Part shown: positions 61,072 through 64,000 of the stretch, one piece after another
Layout: each line of letters starts with the position of its first letter
How positions within the stretch are numbered: the stretch's first letter is position 1
Source of the DNA: Adineta vaga
Taxonomy: Eukaryota > Rotifera
Direction of reading: 5' to 3'
DNA: 64,000 nucleotides
Assembly: GCA_021613535.1 (NCBI GenBank)
Contig: CP075493.1
Location: 9,176,001-9,240,000 of the forward strand
The notes under the pieces: model-generated
The model's input: only the letters and a program-made list of their open reading frames with translations
The model's database searches: none
What the model was told of the DNA's origin: nothing
Program-made: the position numbers and the translations under genes

Positions 61072-64000
61072 ATGACATTGTATGCAAAAGAAAAACATTC
61101 GATTCGATCATCATCATCATCATCATTATCATCATCGGCATCATCTTTGATAATTCATGAACCATATCATGGAAGAAAATCTCTCTTATTATCATGTTGT
61201 GGCTGTAATCGAACACGGCAAATAGTAACAAGTGAAGACAAAACTAAACAAGCTAATCTACAAAATGGATTTTTCAAACGAATTCAAATTTTCAAAGGTT
61301 TTGAAAATGAATTTTTTCAAATTTTGTTAGTAAAAAATCTTTCTTTTATCTATAGCACAAAAACGACAAAGTTCAGTTCGTAAACAACAGTTAGTGACAA
61401 TAGCAACTAATGGTCATCTTTCAAATGAAACCGAAAAATTATCCAAAGATATTAAAGAATCTGATCATATTGAAAATTTTCAACCAAGTATTGATTCACG
61501 ATCATTGGCAGATATTGAAATTGCCTCGTCGGTTCATGATGATAAATATCATCATCGGAATTTAAGTATGACACCGAAAAGTATTTCAACACATAAACGT
61601 TCATCAATAGCAACGAATCTCTCAGCATATTCAAGTCAAACTTTACTTCGAAAATTACGTGATAAAGCTCAAGTTCTAGATGAATATTATCAAGATATAT
61701 CAACCAAACTAGCTCATCGACCTGTTTCATCTCTTTCCTCATCATCATCATCACTTCGCGATCCATCAGGTGCAACACCACGTTTATTTCTCTATCATCA
61801 TCGTTCTAGTGATAGTATGAAAAAATCTCAACGAAGAAATTATCGACAATTACATAGTGCTGTCTCGTCGGATAGTTCAAGGTTTGATTTATATGATGAT
61901 GAAGATAATATTTTACGAGAATTAGTTCGTTTTAATAATGATATTGATCTAATTTTATCACGTTTGGAAATGGAAGGTGAAACGTTACCTCAATTACAAA
62001 CGACAGATCTTCTTTTATCGGAAGAAGATCAAATTAAATCATCAAATATGAATGCCACAGATGATTCTTATTTTGATATCAATCCAAAAAATAACAATAA
62101 TCAGTATGTTCTTAGTTTCATATCTTATCTATTGAATAACATTGATTCTTCTTGAAAGTGAGAGAATATATAAAAATCTCATTGAATAATGATAGATCGG
62201 TCAGTTACACACAGCAAAAATATGACATGTTGAAACTGTTAAATCAATATTTGTCTCTCATTGACAACAAATCGAGAGCGCAAAAGAGAATTCATTCTAC
62301 AATCATTTATTTTGAGTATCAGTTGTCATCAACAACACAATCGACGAGTGTTCTAGCAGCAATAAGCAAATATAAACACGAATTACCTGCAGCTATATAG
62401 AAAAGAAATACTTCAGACAAAAAAAACTGCTACTTTTATAACTCAATGAGTGTGGCATATTTTCTCTCTTCTTCTATTTCGTTTCTCTCTCTCTCTGTCT
62501 TACTTATTTCAAATATTCTAATCATTGTCAATATATTTCCTGTATTATTGACATGATCTTTAGTCACATTAGATTTCTTGATAACCTTGCTATTGGATAT
62601 CTATCAATAATTGTAAAGATTTTCTATGTAGATAATCGACTATGTTACCCAAGGTTGGTCTTCTTGGTGAAATTTATCATGAATATTTTCTATTTTCCTT
62701 TTTTTTGCCATTAACAAATGAGTTATTCATTCTTGAAAGAGATATATGTAAGTGAGAAGTATAATTCGTTGTTTAGAATTGTTATTTTCCAATTAATTCA
62801 GTGAGATACTATGATGAGAAGAAAAGAAATAAACATTCGTTATTGAGCGACAGTTTGACTTAGAAAATTATATTATCATAAAGTGTATATTCTCAGTTAT
62901 GGTAATTTTTTTTATGTTATTACTGTTGTGCGAGTCGACAACGACGAATTTGAAGGTAATATATGCCATAGACAACGACCTCAGTTAAGCACGTACGCAC
63001 ACATGTACATAACAATTTAGGTTTCTCTCTCTCTCTCTCTCGCTTGCTCGTTCGCTCTATGGTACTGATGACGTCTTTCAGTTGATCGGGTATGCGTGCG
63101 CAATTGTTGCGTCATCAAGATCTGTCGTCAGTCGATAAAGAATGATGGAACAAATTTTCTTTTTCTCTTCTCTTTTACTAATATTCTTGATCATCAAGAT
63201 GTTCCTATCTTCAGTAGTTGTATAATTATTCCAATAGGAACAGTTACTTTCATTGATTAAGAATGGAATTTTTTTCTTAAAATATGAATTCTTGTCCTTC
63301 GTGTCTGCTTCGCTTTTTTCTTCATAAGATAACCTTCAAAAGATACGAATCCAGAGGCCTCCTTCTGTCTGAACAAACAAGGTCAATGTTCCGATGCAAT
63401 CGACTTTTTTTCTCTCGGTTTTCTTTTTGTTCGAATTAATTTTCAGTCGTCTTTATATTTGACATTCGACATATTAGATATTTGTTTGTTTGCAGAGAAG
63501 AACTTGATCAAACGAATTCAAACGATATTTTAACAATGCGTACGAATACAAATGAATTAAATATTCATTTACTTCTATCGAATGATATCGATCGAATACG
63601 AGAACTAGGTAAATAAAAACCATAATCTATTTCTATCACCAACATCAAATGTTTATCTTTTCAGCTCTATCGAATTTATTGAAGATGACTGAAGAAAATT
63701 GTACATTGGAAAATGTACATAGTTATGAAGCAATGTAAGTACAAACGATGGCGATCTTATGGTTGACGCAAAATAATTTAATTTAGAACTTTGACAAAAT
63801 TAAATAAACTTCCGAAGTCAACAACATGGAAAGGCAAACGTGTCTTTGGTGTTCCATTACGTGTTTATCAACAAACAACTGGGCAAATTCTACCCATCCC
63901 AATAACGAATGCATTACAATACATTCGCCTACATGCTGGTAAATGCGATGGATTATTTCGTAAACCAGGTGTTAAATCAAAAATTGAACGTTTACGTTCA
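61072..64000 (+). CDS. DLC1/STARD-type RhoGAP protein (partial, 3' end off window)
   Basis: The ATG at 61072 opens a Ser-rich leader with a Cys cluster (LLLSCCGCNRTR). An intron at about 61300-61355 joins to QKRQSSVRKQQLV and a long disordered exon with a helical segment (LLRKLRDKAQVLDEYYQDIS) and Ser runs. A donor at about 62104 and an acceptor at about 63496 (TTTGTTTGCAG) define a 1.4 kb intron. Then come REELDQTNSNDI, ELALSNLLKMTEEN and the start of the GAP domain: KRVFGVPLRVYQQTTGQILP, LQYIRLHAGKCD, and the arginine-finger motif GLFRKPGVKSKIERLR at the window edge. The VFGVPL..TGQ.LP and FRK.GVKS.I pattern is that of DLC1/STARD8/STARD13, which inactivate RhoA. Joining the Ser-rich exons to the GAP exons is inference from compatible splice sites; they might be separate genes. 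Confidence 0.72.

Overview
The window is AT-rich nuclear DNA from an animal, most likely a bdelloid rotifer (Adineta or Rotaria type). The supporting signs are animal-type housekeeping genes split by many short introns of about 50 to 70 bases with GT..AG ends, a histone H2A with a lengthened N-terminus and an unusual C-terminal tail, a decayed gene of the ADP-ribosyltransferase plus TPR type that I recall as abundant in bdelloids, and several tightly packed same-strand gene pairs with splice acceptors just before the downstream start, as expected where spliced-leader trans-splicing occurs. No intact transposon, rRNA, tRNA or CRISPR was seen. The species call is inference.

Region 1 to 19.2 kb is almost all on the minus strand: the start of a double-stranded-RNA-binding protein carrying a PrimPol-type zinc knuckle (206-864, continuing off the left edge), cohesin subunit STAG (1806-6218), stonin (6618-10824), a 3 kb gene graveyard (10.8-13.9 kb) with a decayed copy of part of the neighbouring channel gene and a broken ADP-ribosyltransferase/TPR gene, a cyclic-nucleotide-gated channel (13866-17643) and a small orphan gene (18798-19199).

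Region 21.3 to 28.2 kb holds less familiar genes: a four-pass membrane protein and a coiled-coil protein on the plus strand, then on the minus strand a large single-pass surface protein and a tandem pair of paralogues with N-myristoylation signals that I cannot place in a known family.

Region 29 to 50.7 kb is again minus strand: COPB2 coatomer, a rhodopsin-like GPCR, beta-TrCP, then PFDN1, adenosine kinase and a SPOP-like MATH-BTB protein in a close head-to-tail series, and a PH-RhoGAP protein followed closely by eIF4E.

Region 51.4 to 55 kb is a core histone cluster: divergent H4/H3 and H2B/H2A pairs, each gene with one intron and each with an identical 16-base 3' stem-loop. Region 56 to 64 kb is plus strand: mitoribosomal mS22 and, 135 bases on, cytosolic uS8, then a DLC1/STARD-type RhoGAP gene that runs off the right edge. 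Most genes are ordinary cellular functions (cohesion, vesicle traffic, ubiquitin ligation, translation, chromatin, Rho signalling). The most unusual items are the dsRBD/zinc-knuckle protein, the myristoylated paralogue pair, the interrupted BTB domain, the gene graveyard, the intron-bearing histones with a divergent H2A, and the candidate operons. Multi-exon spans are given from start to stop; exon joins were read by eye.
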